A stretch of DNA of 64,000 nucleotides from Arthrinium phaeospermum (taxonomy: Eukaryota; Ascomycota; Sordariomycetes; Amphisphaeriales; Apiosporaceae). The DNA lies in the NCBI GenBank assembly GCA_006503535.1, contig QYRS01000008.1:2604001-2668000 (forward strand), in the 5' to 3' direction. The notes under the pieces are model-generated. The model was not told where the DNA came from and ran no database searches. It was given only the letters and a program-made list of their open reading frames with translations. Positions 32,032 to 44,699 of this stretch are shown piece by piece; positions within the stretch are counted from its first letter, which is position 1, and every line of letters starts with the position of its first letter. The position numbers were made by a program, and so were the translations under genes.

Positions 32032-35000
32032 AAGCCTTGCCAGGGCGCAGTAACGATCGGCCGGTCGTGAACCAGGCAGTTGGCATAGTCACCCTTTTCT
32101 GAGGCCTGCGGGACGCCCATGCGCCGGGCACCTTACTGGCTTGCTCTTGGAACATCCAGCAGTTTGAAGGAGTATCAGACCTTATATCCGGGTACCTTGG
32201 GTTGCATTGCATGCCTGAGGACAATACTGACATCATGAGGAGACAATCAGTTGCCCAAGTCTGAATTGACAGACGGGCCTGGAAGTCTAGAACAAAACCA
32301 GATACCCGTAGTGTATCCGTGTTGTGTTACAATGCGCGGGTTTCATCGAACTCACTGGCGTGCAGGCCGGTCTGGGGGTGGACGGGACAGCATATAGTCC
32401 TGTGCAAGTGTAACCTCGGGGCTGGTGACCCATGGTCGGGTCTTTCACGTATTACAAGTGTTTGTTTGTTCGAAACCAAGATAGCCGACCTGCTATGGAC
32501 CATGCATACATTAGTCGGCATCAGCTGGACTGATACGAGGTTCTATGCATCTAGAGGAGGCGCATCCGATATCCGTTCGTTGGCTGACACAGTGACTCCG
32601 TTGCCATCCCACGCCACAGTGTGCATTCGATAACGGGGTCTTCTTGATACAGGCACTAATGCAGATGGTGCAGACCTCCTTTGAAGTCTTATCAGGACAG
32701 ACACCACCTCTGCACGTTCCACGCCGCTTGTCCAAATACTACCGACTCCCGCGCTGCTCGCGCTAAAATAGCAGCGGCCTGGTATCCCGAATTCGTCAAA
32801 TCTTGGTTCAACGCACAGGTGTTATGGTGCAGGTTGCCCCTCCCCGAGGTGAGTAGACAAGCATGCAACAACGGGAAACGCCAGTGCATGGGGAAGGGGG
32901 ACAGACGTCTTCTTCTGGGGCACGCAGATCTCAGCGTACACTTGCATCTTGAGAGGGTGACATAAAACTGGTCTGGCTTGAGCCTTGCCCGAACCTCAAC
33001 CTAGTGCTTACTCAGATGCTGCTGTCGATCATTGCCTTCAACCTTCGCACATCCAAAGCGGAGAGTTGCGAGCTAGTCGAACTTACCGAATCGGCGGGTA
33101 ACGTTTCCGATTTGATACCTCTCAACCAACTGTCCCAAGACACACTGTTACATGCGGGAGTGGTCCAGCATGCCAGGGGCATTGGACATTGCTTGGTACT
33201 CAATCGAGTTGAAAAGGATGTACCTGCATACGCCCAGACGAAACGTCGCAGAAGTGGGAAGCAAACCCGGCTTTTGATTCGCTGTTTCCCTCGGTCACTG
33301 CATGGAGTCTGTTTTTAGCTGCAGCTTCCTGCGTTAGAAATCCCTGAGTCCGGGCGATCAGCAAAAACGAGGCGACTTCAAATGCCATGCAGGCAACGGA
33401 ATGGTCTCGGGATCTACAGAAGAAATGGAAACTTGAAAGAATCTTTGGAGATAACGATTAACCTGCCTGAAATCGCACGATTACTTGCGACGGCGTGAAA
33501 ACAGAAGGGCCAATTGATGAAACATGAGGGCGCCTTTGGGCAAAATCCCCTAAATCAATGTTACGTCATCTCCTTTCACCCTCTGCCATACCTGCCTCAA
33601 TGTTCCTTCAGTCAATCGGTGCCCCCGCTTTCCTTCTTTCCTCCACTAAAAACTTGTTCTAGACGTTCGCAAGGCACACACATCGAGTCACCCAACGTTG
33701 TTGACTGACAATGGATTGTCAAAGACGGAGCGGCCATGCCACAGGAGAAACACAGCGGTAAGCAACCGCGCAACTGGCCACTGGCAGGTGTCACTCATCG
33801 CAAGCAGACTGAAAAATGCCCCAAAAAGACCTGGGCGCGGTTTGGAGGCAAGCCTGTACTTTTTTAGTTGCACGCTTGTTGCCCGCTAACTCCAATTCTG
33901 CCTGCTAATCCAGATGCTTACCACATGGATGATCCTTCAACTGAATCCCTGACTGCTTGCCGCGATTGCGAGCCATCAATCAAATCAATTTCAGCACGGA
34001 ACCCATCAGTGCCAGAAAACTCCCACAAACCCCCTGCAATTCACCGCAGTTGGGGACCGGAGCTGAATCGGCTGCATCTCTCCTGGTCACCCGAGATCAT
34101 CACTGGCCGCATCTCAAGTTGTCCGGATACAAAACCCACCTCCAAGTCGGTGGGATTTCGTCTGATCAGAGGAAGAGTTTGGCCAAAACTCTGCATCGTT
34201 CAATTATGCAACAAAGACCCTCTGGAGTCTAACCAAGCCAAACTCCATTGAACAAACCTCTTCCTTCCAACCACGGGGAGTCCCAAATTCCCGGGCACTA
34301 GCTGCGACCAATACCCCCTTTCCCCTCCCAAAAGGCCCCTGACAATTCAGGTAACCTATCGATACGGAACCTCACCAGAGCTGCAGCTCCTTCACCATAG
34401 CGGCATGGGCGCAAAGACAACCAGGCCGGCTTTGACGTTCAGGGGTTACCTTGGAATCTTTGGACTTGATGTCGGCGAGCGTTTTGAGAGCACGCCAATC
34501 GATCCACATATCCCGCTAACAACCTGTGTGCCTGTGTGCCCCGTATCGTCCGGAACACGCCTTGCCCGTTCAGGCCGTGTTAGTGATCGGTGATACGGCT
34601 AGTCAGGAGAATCCAGTCGGGATCCCCTGGCTTCATGTCAAATTCTACAATGTAACCTTCCGGCATCAGCTGTGCAAAGTACTACTAGATGGACATAATG
34701 CCAAAATCTTACCAGAATGATTTTACCGGTCTCCGAGAACAGGTAAGCCTACTGACCACCCGATCTGCCCAACTCTTTCCCCTCCATTTTCACTCCTTTC
34801 TTGTTATTATTCTTACGGTTCAAAACTCCACATGGTTGGTTTGAGGCATCTACAGTACCTCAGCTGGTCGCTTCTCCTCATACTCACTTCAGACACCGGG
34901 AGAGGCTCGGATGTGGCTAATTGTTCAAGGGGAACATCGCCAGCATCGGTGGTTCTCAAGTGAAACGGTGCGGCGTGGTGCGCAATTCTCTACTGTTTTT

Positions 35001-35400
35001 CGCAAGCCTAGCTTTTCCTTGGAAAGTGGGCGGATTATCCACGCCTGACCCGAAGCTGTGTTACGACGCCTAGCCATGGTACTACTTGCAGCTGGACTAC
35101 CGAAGGGCTGAAAACCAGCTGTGGGGGCTATGGAGTCTCTTGCCCAAAATGGGTGATCTTGTACTTCTTTCCGTCCATGCACCCGGTCTTGTTTGCCGTC
35201 TTAGGAGCCCTTGATTCTCCCCGGTCGAGTATATGATCCCTTCTCGCCAACCAACCCTCTGCATCCGTGCACAGCAACCATCAGCATTGTACCTATGTGC
35301 CTTACGAACCACAACATCCCCACAAACCACCCACGCTTCATGGCCATCTTCAACATTGTCACGAGACGAACCAAAACGACAGCAGCCACAGCACATCGCC
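32032..35400. other. 3.4-kb region without recognisable genes
   Basis: Between the transporter and the terpene cyclase. All frames are under about 150 codons, and I see no domain motif, tRNA or clear repeat. Stretches at 33500-34900 look like non-coding, mixed-composition DNA. The terpene cyclase frame is open back to 35233, so its 5' end could extend into this region. Confidence 0.4.
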
Positions 35401-36628
35401 ATGATACTAGTCTCCTTATTCGGAGAGGTCCTCTCCTGGAGCTCCAGCCGGTCCAAGATCCTATGGGCGACAACACCTCCCCCGCCTCCCGCCAGAACTC
35501 TTCCGTCATGGTACATGGCCGTTGCGCCTACGCGCTTCAAACCCGTCTGTCATCCTCGTACTGAGGAGGTAATCAAGGAAGTCGATGCCTACTTCTTGGA
35601 AAACTGGCCCTTCCCCGACAACAAGTCGCGGAAGAGGTTCAAGGGCGCTGATTTCACCCGGAACATGTGCTACAACTACCCCGAGGCGCTCGATTGCCGT
35701 ATAAGCGTCGCCTGCCGCTTGATTACCTTACTGTTCCTGGTTGATGGTAGGTCAAACTCTCCTGTCACCATTCCTCAAAACACTTGATGTGCCACTGCCC
35801 GCACAAAATTTACTGTGAGCTCTCAGACTTGGGTGCGAATGCGCTAACGCTTTCCAGACCTTCTCGATTACATGTCGCTCGAGGCCGGCCGATTATACAA
35901 TGCGAGGATGATGGCCCTCATGAGGGGCAAGATAACACCAGATCGTACCGTCGCAGTGGAATGGATGGCTTACGATATCTGGGCCGAGATGCGGGCGCTC
36001 GATGCCAGGTTGTCCAGCGAAGTTCTTGGGCCTTTGGAAGATTTCATGGCGGCACAGACAGAGGATACACGGCTCAAGAAGATGGCAATGGGCGAGTATC
36101 TCGAATGGAGAGGTCGTGATGTTGGCGCATCGTATGTGCAGGGACACATCCCCCCTTTCATCTGTCGTTTTCAATAACTGACATGGCAACGATAACAGAT
36201 TGGTGACAACACTGGGGCGGTTTTCAATGGGGCTCTCCCTGTCGGCAGAAGACTTGGAGCTGGTAGAGCCGCTGGACCGCATCTGGTTCCGACACGTTTC
36301 CGTCATCAACGACGTATGGAGCTACGACAAGGAGGTGCGACAGTCGAAAGACTCCGTGGAAGAAGGCGCGGTCCTATGCTCGAGCGTAGCCATCCTATGC
36401 GAGGCGACACAGGTGTCGGCTGAGGCCTCAAAACGAACGCTCACCTATCTCTGCCGCGAGTGGGAAGGACTGCACCAGGCGCTGGAGCAGGAGATTCTGG
36501 CGCAGAAAGACACGCCGGCCATACGGCAGTACATCCGGGGATTGGAACACCAAATGAGCGGAAACGAGATCTGGAGCACATTCACGCTACGATACGCGCC
36601 GATGAGCCATCAAGACATTTGCAACTGA
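35401..36628 (+). CDS. Sesquiterpene cyclase, aristolochene-synthase-like
   Basis: Exons 35401-35746, 35858-36131 and 36199-36628 give 349 aa, about the usual length for aristolochene synthases. Class I terpene cyclases ionise farnesyl diphosphate using Mg2+. The first junction creates the aspartate-rich motif FLVDDLLDYMSLE (D115, D116, D119). The second metal motif NDVWSYDKE (N244, S248, E252) has the full NSE pattern. CHPRTEEVIKEVDAYFLENW, DRTVAVEWMAYDIW, RFSMGLSLSAEDL, GLEHQMSGNEIW and the C-terminal R-Y pair match the aristolochene synthase subgroup. The product is inferred from that likeness only. The ATG at 35401 is uncertain; the frame is open to 35233, and the Pro-rich N-terminus is poorly constrained. 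No P450 or other tailoring enzyme lies next to it. Confidence 0.9.
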
Positions 36629-39050
36629 AAAGCGACGCGAGTGCGCTTTAGACGGCCTGAGAAACGGCCACACAAGACGCAACGACGGTCAGCCACTACT
36701 GTTGTCGCAAACATCGGATCGGACCATTTTCTTTCAGTACAAGATACCCCACCTACACAAGGTTCATTCACATATACAGGAGCGTATTTACATTTACGGG
36801 CGTTTTGCAGATATACCAATTGATTACATTACCATTCACTCCATCGTCAAAGCAAGAGCGCGCCCGGTTGAGGATCTGGCAAATCGGAGCCGGACCGGAA
36901 AAGACAGGGTTCCAATTGGGCACGTCAAAAGCTGTCCAGGCTTGGCTTTTTGCCCCCCTGGCATGTTCAATCTGGCGATTTACCCGACTCTTCCCTGCAC
37001 GCGGTCATAACTTTAAAATGAAGGCACAGCAATCTGCACACAATCTCGGGCAGCAATCAGAAGCTTCCGACCGCGTAATTTGCTGCAAGTAAGTAATTCC
37101 CGATTGTGGAATGTTGGAAAAGAGAAAAAAGAAAACAAGAAACGAACGGGTCACAGCACGGAAACACCTTGAACCCGGCAGACTGGACCCTGGGTTATTA
37201 ACATTTTTCGTCCCGACCAAGGGTCATGCTGGATGGAGGGTGACATGCTACCTGACTCGCTCAGCTTGGTCAACATGTGTCATGAAACGGTTGACCTTCA
37301 CTATTGATTTTCTACCGTCGGCCTTGTTATTGCAGCTTGCGACACACAGCCAACATTGAGTACAAGTCCGATCGGCGTTAATAAGCCATCAATTTTGATT
37401 CCAGCGCCTCCTACTGCAGGCCGCTTCTGTACTAGTTATGTGTCAGGCAATTGAAGGACTGACTGCACGCACGAATCATTGATGATACATTGCTGCAGGC
37501 TGTGACCTCATCTTTCCAATTGAACTTGTTACACACGTACGATTATGACACCCCCATCGCAACGCGGCGCCCTGAATACAACCTGGCAATGGATGCAGCG
37601 TTCGGGGTAGGGAGCGCTGTCAGTTCTGCTTAAGCTGAATCGTGGAATCCATCTAACTCTTCCGTATCCGCGGCGGCGATTTGCGAAGCGGCACGGAAAG
37701 ATCCAAGATTTCAATCGATCAAATTCATCAACGGTAATCGATAAACGGCAAGGGGACCCGGCAAATGGGAACTCGGATCCGACCGACGCACGCCGCGCCC
37801 AGCCAATTGGTTGATCGTCTCGCTCGCGTCAATTCTGCAAGGTACTTAACTGTAGATCCGATGTTCCCCGGGAAAGCAGGTGTGCGGCACAGCAATTTTT
37901 GGCGGCGGTCCTCCCAGCAGTCCCAGCGCTGCACGCTGCACGACATAACATGGGAGGGGCGGGGCGCGTTTCCATCTTATCCACTGACTGCTACAGTGGT
38001 AGCAGTCAGTGCTCAATTACGCGGCAAATGCCGGACTCCCAACAACACAGTTTTGAGACGGCCGGTGAGGTTTCCGGGCCTTTGAGGCTATTTCAGTGAT
38101 ATCGGATGCGACTATAGGCAGGCAAGGCGGTTGGCTATTGCGTCGCGAGAAAGAAAAAAAGGTCGGGTCAATTGATACCGGGGGTTTGGTTATTATTAGG
38201 CAACTGAGTAGTTGAGTAAGGTATTACTAACGATATCTTCTGTGTTATCACTCTCACGATGGATACTGCTACTACATGTCCCCTCTGACCTAGATTTGGT
38301 TATGGAGGCTCTGCGTATGTGCAGGCATTTTACCCGCGGCGATCATTCCGTCTTGGCGAGGCGTCCAGGTACATTGGTATGCCCTTTGACTGAGCAGGCA
38401 AGTACAGGATATGTTGGTCCTCAGAAGAATAACATATATATTGTTGTTTACGCAGACCATACGGCATCAACAGCACTGATTGACCTCCGTCTATTGGAGT
38501 TTCCTCGGGCCCTGATTCCCAACGCCTCTTGATACGCGCTTCTGCACCGCCGTGACAGTGGTGGTAATACTAGGTGGTAACCGGAAGATCTTCGAGACGG
38601 TTCCCCGGGCAGATGCGTTGCATGGAGCAGGGGTGCACATCCCGGCGGCTGTCGGGGGTGTTGCCTGGGATGTTCTGGCAGCGGTTGAATACGGTGTCGA
38701 GATGGCAGCAGACTCCAAAGTATCCACTGCCACCAGAGAATGAGCAAGTGGATGTGGCTTTTGATTCTGGAAATGAGTCAGTGAGTGCTTACATACCGAA
38801 CACAGTGGTGTGGTTTCTGACATACCAGTCGTCAGTATGATACATGATGACCTTGCAGCTTCACTAATGCGACACGGCGTCATTATTATTGCCGAGAAGA
38901 TCGGGCAAGAATGAGTACGTTGCTTCACGAGATGAGTCCATGTCTCCGGGGACTAAGCTACGAACGAGGAAAGAATATATAAGACTCTTTGTGATCAACT
39001 AAGCTATTCTCCCATCAGGGGGATCTCTGTTGGTATCGGAGACTCAGACC
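36629..39050. other. 2.4-kb region without recognisable genes
   Basis: No gene family seen on either strand. A perfect 13-bp inverted repeat at 37982-38011 is listed separately. The segment next to 39050 is the 3' flank of the acidic-tailed gene. Confidence 0.4.
37982..38011. repeat. Perfect 13-bp hairpin with 4-nt loop
   Basis: CACTGACTGCTAC, loop AGTG, then GTAGCAGTCAGTG, with no mismatches. It lies in non-coding DNA between the terpene cyclase and the acidic-tailed gene. It would be very stable as RNA or as a cruciform. Confidence 0.85.
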
Positions 39051-40819
39051 CTAATCATCGCTGAACTCGGAAGGGTTGTACTCCGAGTCCGAGTCCGAGT
39101 CCATCTCACCCTCGCTCTCCTCCTCTCCCTCTTCCTCCTCGATCTCCTCCTCGTCATCTTCCACCTCGCTCTCGTCCTCGCGAGCCCTCTTCTGGACGGC
39201 ATCGGGGCCGTGCAGGGTATCGATGAACTCGTACCCCCAGTGGTCCTCTAGCTCCACGATCGAAGCCTTGGGCGTGGGGAAGCGTCCACCCACAGCAGAG
39301 TCAAAGACCCAAGCAGCGACATGCGAGACCGAGTCGCCGGGCGCGATGCCGTACTCCTTCTGCAGCGTGACGGGCTTCTTGCCGCCGCACCAGAGCTCGG
39401 CGAACTGGCTCTTCTTGTTCTGGCCCTTGCCCAGCTTCAGCTTGGACTCGGCGACGAGCTCCACCTCCTCCCGCCACTCGTGCAGGTTGAGGACCAGCTC
39501 GTCGTGGTCCTTGTCCTTGGTCGTGGGCTTGCGGGGCTGCTTGGCCAGCTCGGCGTGCTCCGGGTCGTAGAGGATCACCTGGTATCCCGGGACGCGGGTC
39601 TCGCGCTTGGGGGTCCGGCGGAGGGCGAGGCCGAGGCCGTGGCGCACGCAGCGGTCGTTCTAGTACTGTGCGCGCGTCTCGGTGCGGTCCTTGCCCTCGT
39701 AAAACTTCTCGTACTCTGCCGGGGGATCGATCCTGCGGAGATGGGAGAGTGGGTCAGTGGCGGCGAACATAAGATGAATGCGGTGACGAGAAGGCCGGGA
39801 TGGGGCACAGGCCAATTTGGGGTCTGGGAGATGAAGAGGGAGAGGGAGAGGAGAAAGGTGGGTTCGTGCACTTACCAGTAAGTCATCATGCCGATGACCA
39901 TATCACGGCCCTGATTGTTCAACATATCGAGGGCATACTCAAAGAACTCCCCGATCGTGGCCATCCGCTTCGACAACGAGCCGGTCGCAACATAGTTATC
40001 CTTCCGATCCGCCTTATCCATGAAGGCGATCGGGGCCATGAACACGGCGTACTTGTGCTCGGCCGGGTCGTAACGGGCCAAGGCGGACCAGCAGAGGAAG
40101 AGCTTGACATCCTGAGGGTAAGTCAGGCTGTTGGGGATGGCGGGTACATCCTTCTTGCGGATGCGGCCGTCGAAGGGGAAGGACTCGATGTTGCCACGCA
40201 GCTGCCACTCGACGTGGCTGTCCGAGACCCAAGCACGCTCCTGGGCGTTCAGGTACTTGGGGGGCCAGACCCGAGCGCCGGCGGAAAGGTCGAGTTCGTC
40301 GAGCTGCCGGGCGGCGACGGTGACAGGGTGCTGCCGGATGGTGACGGTGAACGAGGGTTGGGGACCGAGTGCCTGGACCTCATCGACGACCTCGATCCAG
40401 GCGTCGACGGCATCAATCAGCTCAGTCTCCTCCTGAATCTTGGCCTCGGTGTTGGCCTTCTTGACGCTGCCCGTGACGACGCGGCGGCCCTTCATGTAGG
40501 TGTGGGCGATGAGCTGCACATCGCCGGGGGAGAGGGTGTCCTGCTGAAGCCCGGCCCACTGGACGGCGGCGGTGCGCCAGAAGATCTCGGTATCGCGGAG
40601 GGCGCGGAACAAGTCCTTCTTACCCTCAAGGATGGTGAAGAGGCCTTGAAGGGCGGTGGCAAACTGCTTCTTAGCGGCGTGACCGCTCAGCTCGTTGTCG
40701 AGGGGGCCGACCGTGGCTTCGTAGATGCGCTCGGCAGTTGTCTCGTCGCTGAAGACGTTGCCCTTGCCCAGCTGGAAGCCCGGGTGGCGAAAGGTCTTGG
40801 TCAGGTTTCTAGCTGACAT
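39051..40819 (-). pseudogene. Acidic-tailed protein of unknown family with an in-frame TAG
   Basis: Exons 40819-39876 and 39732-39051 would encode 541 aa if read through. The first 314 codons are clean coding sequence with no recognised domain. Exon 2 continues in frame (IDPPAEYEKFYEGKDRTE), then meets TAG at 39660-39662 (codon 339). It then resumes as NDRCVRHGLGLALRRTPKRE and runs to an acidic tail (EEEIEEEEGEEESEG, then SDSDSEYNPSEFSDD). Coding character on both sides of TAG is strong, so the stop looks like a point change (from TGG or TAC). The promoter side and the rest of the frame appear intact. It could be a recent pseudogene, a sequence error, or a gene with UAG-to-UGG A-to-I RNA editing known from sexual tissues of Sordariomycetes. 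I do not recognise the family. Confidence 0.7.
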
Positions 40820-42395
40820 GGTGACTGAATTGCGAACGGGAATTTGTTTCGCGGTGCAATTAGAAAGAGAATGGTGGGAGGATGAGGTGTTCGGGATGAA
40901 GGAAAAAAAGAGGACAGGTTGGGAAACTGAGAAGGTGGGTTGGACAGTCGGACTGTTGTGGGATGAAAATTCAGAGACTTTATAGAGGTGAAATCACTTT
41001 GTATTCAATGGCATAAGTACTAGATTGCTTATTGAACCCTTCACTTTCCCATTCACCCAACACTCACCCCCCAGGTGTGTAGGGTGCACCAACACACCAC
41101 CTATAGCTATCCACTATGCAGCTTGCATAGGGGACGGGACATTCCAGCAAGCAACACTGAAAATCAAAACAAGGTGGGCCACAATGTCTTTATAGCTATC
41201 AGACCCTCATAGAATCACTGTATCCTTGAGCAATTCCACTGCTATAGTAAGCCATTTGGTCACCAGATGCTTCTGGCTGGCCGACGTGTGCAACAACAGC
41301 CTCACGTTTGCTGTCGCACATCTGGGGCGGCAGATGTCAGTTACAAACCAAACCATTATGCAGTTGAATGAGACATCACTACCATGAACGAGGCACACCA
41401 GGTATCAAACAGGACATTAGTCCGCTATCGTAGAAACTGCTTATCATGGCCTGAAAACGAGCCATAGGCAATTGCATAATAATGTTTGCGCCCGTTAGCT
41501 GAATCATCACCCACACCCTGTTAACAATAAGCTTACTACCTCATGGACCAGCAAAGCACACATCAGTCAAGTAGGTAGGCCGTAGGCTTGTTTTCTTATC
41601 CAACCAACAGCCAGACGGAAGCTTGTGAGTTTGTCAAGTAGCAACTTCAGCCCACTATGGAGTAACTCCAGAGGACAAACACAACTTGTTTGGTCCACCG
41701 GATGCAATCCACGGTAGAAACAAGATACGAGCACTTAGTGTAGATGCACTCGCAGCCCGGCTTGTCGTACCAGCCTTAGGGTCCCATGACGAGAATTGGA
41801 GCGAAGATGATTTTGTGGTGTTGAAATGTTGTGATGGTAGAAAAGTGTGGGATGAGATGTTCGCAGGGAGAGAGAAAGAGAAATGATCACATAGAGAGTG
41901 CAGGAGAGAGGGGTACGCTGTGTGGTTTGTAGAGAGAGATGGCCTGTGGATAAAAGGCTTCACAGCCCACTACCGCGCAGCTCATAAGGCTGTCTGTCGT
42001 ACAGAGTGCGGCCGGCGGGCTGGATTAATGAACAACTTGGTCATTAGCTCCAGCCTCCCAGCTCGGTCCGGGGGGAATGTTGAAGTCCGAAAAAAGACTG
42101 GGATTGGAAACTTACATGGTGTCCCTGAAAATGAGGCCGGACCAAAGGGCAAGCAACATGTAGAATTGAGTCAAACATGAGCAGACGTCTGGGGATGGGT
42201 GTAGGTCACGCGATACTAGACATGCTTTCATATAAGTAGAGTAACAGTTGTTGTATGAAGCAGCAACGAAGAGCACATGATGAGAAGAATACAGAAGATG
42301 GGTAGGAGGCAAAAACGTACCAAGTGTGTGAGTATGTGTGGGCGTGCCAACGAGGACGAGTTGATATGAAAGAGGAAAAAGGGCAAAAAGAAAAG
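40820..42395. other. Gene-poor region upstream of acidic-tailed gene
   Basis: Promoter of the minus-strand gene next to 40820, then about 1.4 kb of non-coding DNA. Short frames (for example 41655-41963 minus) show no motif. Confidence 0.4.
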
Positions 42396-42740
42396 AAAAC
42401 AAAAATCAAAAAATATGAGACAGCAAGTCAGGGAATTGAACTGTGGCAGCTTGACTCAGTCGTCCCCCTACCTTGGACGCGAATACCTATAGTTTCGCCA
42501 GCAAGATTACTCCACCCTAAGACCTGGCCATGGAGCGCGGAACACGGGTCCATCGTGTCGCATACCACTCAACCAAGTGGGTTCAGCACCTAATTGCCGT
42601 GGCTTCTGTTTCTCTGTTGGGTTGGAAATTCTTCTGCAATTGGCAATTATAAGGACTGGTTGGCTGCCTACGGGTTGTAGGCAGGTAGGTGCCTCAATTG
42701 CTACCTGTTGTTTGGGGCACTGAATAGGGGGGATTGTTGG
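42396..42740 (-). mobile_element. tRNA-like SINE, copy A (best preserved)
   Basis: On the minus strand it has a Pol III A box TGGTTGAGTGG (42565-42575) and a B box GTTCAATTCCC (42431-42441). A T-rich stretch follows (A-rich run at about 42370-42415 on plus), which would terminate Pol III. The core shared with copies B and C includes CTAAGACCTGGCCATG on the plus strand (42518-42533). Boundaries are estimated from where similarity between copies fades. No target-site duplication was found by eye. Confidence 0.7.
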
Positions 42741-43569
42741 CTGGGTAAGCCGCAGGCCACATTGTCCCTGAACCAGTACGCTGGTTGGCCACGACACCAA
42801 ATTAAACTAACCTTTTGGTCAATGGCTTCAATAGGCACACAACGATGCCCAACAGGGCGTGCAGTACCAATTAAGCACTATTAACAAGTCACACATCACC
42901 AGTGATGTAAGCATCAGTAATCTTCATCCTGGCCACCACTGTCGATGCTAACAGTGCCTCCTGCCCAAAAGCCTTTAAGATAGGAGTCAGCCAGGTTTCA
43001 AGCATGAAATTCATGGGCAGCAGGAGAAGACGCCGTTTCAAGTATTTCTAACGCATGGCGGCGCAAGTTTAAGTAGACCAGTCCCGGTAGATGAACACTG
43101 AGAGCAGACGACAAAGGATGTACGAAGAGGTCATACAGGAACCCGAACATTTAGGCATGTATCATGTCGGGCATTTCAGTCAGATGGAATGCAATTTGGC
43201 TACATAGGAGATCCGTATGCTGTATCTTGGTCTGAGTGAGTCTAGGGGATGTGAGGCAAGCATGTGGGAGCAACCTAATTTTACTCTCATGATAGCCAGC
43301 CGCCCACCCACGGCCAGCGACAATCTGGGTCGGGATGTGATGGATTGAGCTCATAATTGTGTTATGCGTTTGGAACCCTTGAGTCGAGGGGTTCGAGTCC
43401 AGGTCAAAGCAGCTCTCAATTCCAGATCGTAACATTTACCACGGCCACACCACTGTCACCAAGCAACATATGCAACATATAGAACCAAAAACCCTGAACC
43501 TTCTGAATACCTAAGCAAGTTAACCATGCAAAAGTGAACTGTAAAATGAAGAACAAAAAGAGAAAAAAG

Positions 43570-43825
43570 AAATCGGAACAGAAGCAGGGAAGTAATGTGG
43601 CAGCTCGAGTCAATCGTCCCCTGACCTGCAAGCAGGCTTGCTACACCCTAAGACCTGGCCATGCAGCGCGGAGTTAACGGGTCTATCGTGTTACATACCA
43701 CTCAACCAAGCTGGTTCAGGGCCTAATTGTCCGTGTCTTCTGTTCCTTGGGGATTTGCTTTGCAATCGGGTATTATAGCTCCCACCTAGGTGCCCAGCTG
43801 GATGGATAGCGGGGGAGAGATGGCT
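43570..43825 (-). mobile_element. tRNA-like SINE, copy B (decayed B box)
   Basis: A-box TGGTTGAGTGG is at 43698-43708 (minus). The shared core CTAAGACCTGGCCATG and the flank CATACCACTCAACCAA match copy A. The B-box position reads ATTACTTCCC and is degraded. An A-rich run on the plus strand (43545-43572) again marks the 3' side of the element. Confidence 0.65.
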
Positions 43826-44699
43826 GGCACCAGCAACAATACAGGTTGCCCTTGTACGAGTTGGTTAGTTGGTTGGTTACGAGTGGAGGATTGACAGCTG
43901 ACGGGATGTCTACATCAGAACCAGCTCTCTTGGTTTCGTTAAACCCCATCATCACGCCTGGTCCTTGCTTTGCTATCATGGGAGCTTTTTCATGAGCAGT
44001 TGATTCAATCTAACACACCGCAACTACTCAGAGAACCCATCGCACACGCGAAACGCTGATTGCCACTCGCGGTATACAATTCAATGTTGGTACTGGTCAC
44101 CGACTGCACACCTATAACCTGTGATAATACCGGGACTTCAGCAGGCTGAGACTAGGCAACCGCCCATCTCTGGGTACATGCTGTACCTCCACATATTGCT
44201 GGTCCAATTAGGCGTCGTGGCGCTCAAGCTTTGCCCAATAACTATTCACTCGTGTTCCCGAGACTAGATAACATCCGCGCCATCGACATCATGCTAGGAT
44301 TAAGATGAGAATCACACCAACAGACACGAAGCTGCCAATGGCTAGCCCCGCCAACTGGTCTTGTAAGGACAGTCCACGGTTCTCGGGGACCTTTGTCAAC
44401 CTAGGTTTCAGACTGGAGTTTTAAAATGGCGGGCTTCTCTTGGACTTGTGGTGGGAACGTGTTAATGTCAGTACGGTGATAATTGCGAGTTTTCACTCAG
44501 GTCGTATCTACAGCGAAGAAACTGGAACATCTTGCGGAGCCTGTCACGAGATTCAGCGGCGCTGCTTTGGCATTGGTCACATGTTATACAGCGCCGATTC
44601 TGATATGGTGTCTGTCAACGGTGCTCAAAGTGTTTCGCAGGCTTTGATGTACTCTAATACACACACACAGTATTTCCAAGTATGATGAACGCAAAAGTA

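Noticed and set aside
32032..35400. Possible degraded transposon in the long gene-free stretch
   Set aside because: No terminal repeats, reverse-transcriptase or transposase motifs could be found by eye.
39051..40819. First thought to be a translation-initiation-factor-like protein
   Set aside because: The acidic tail is suggestive, but no block of the sequence matches a factor I know, so it is left unnamed.
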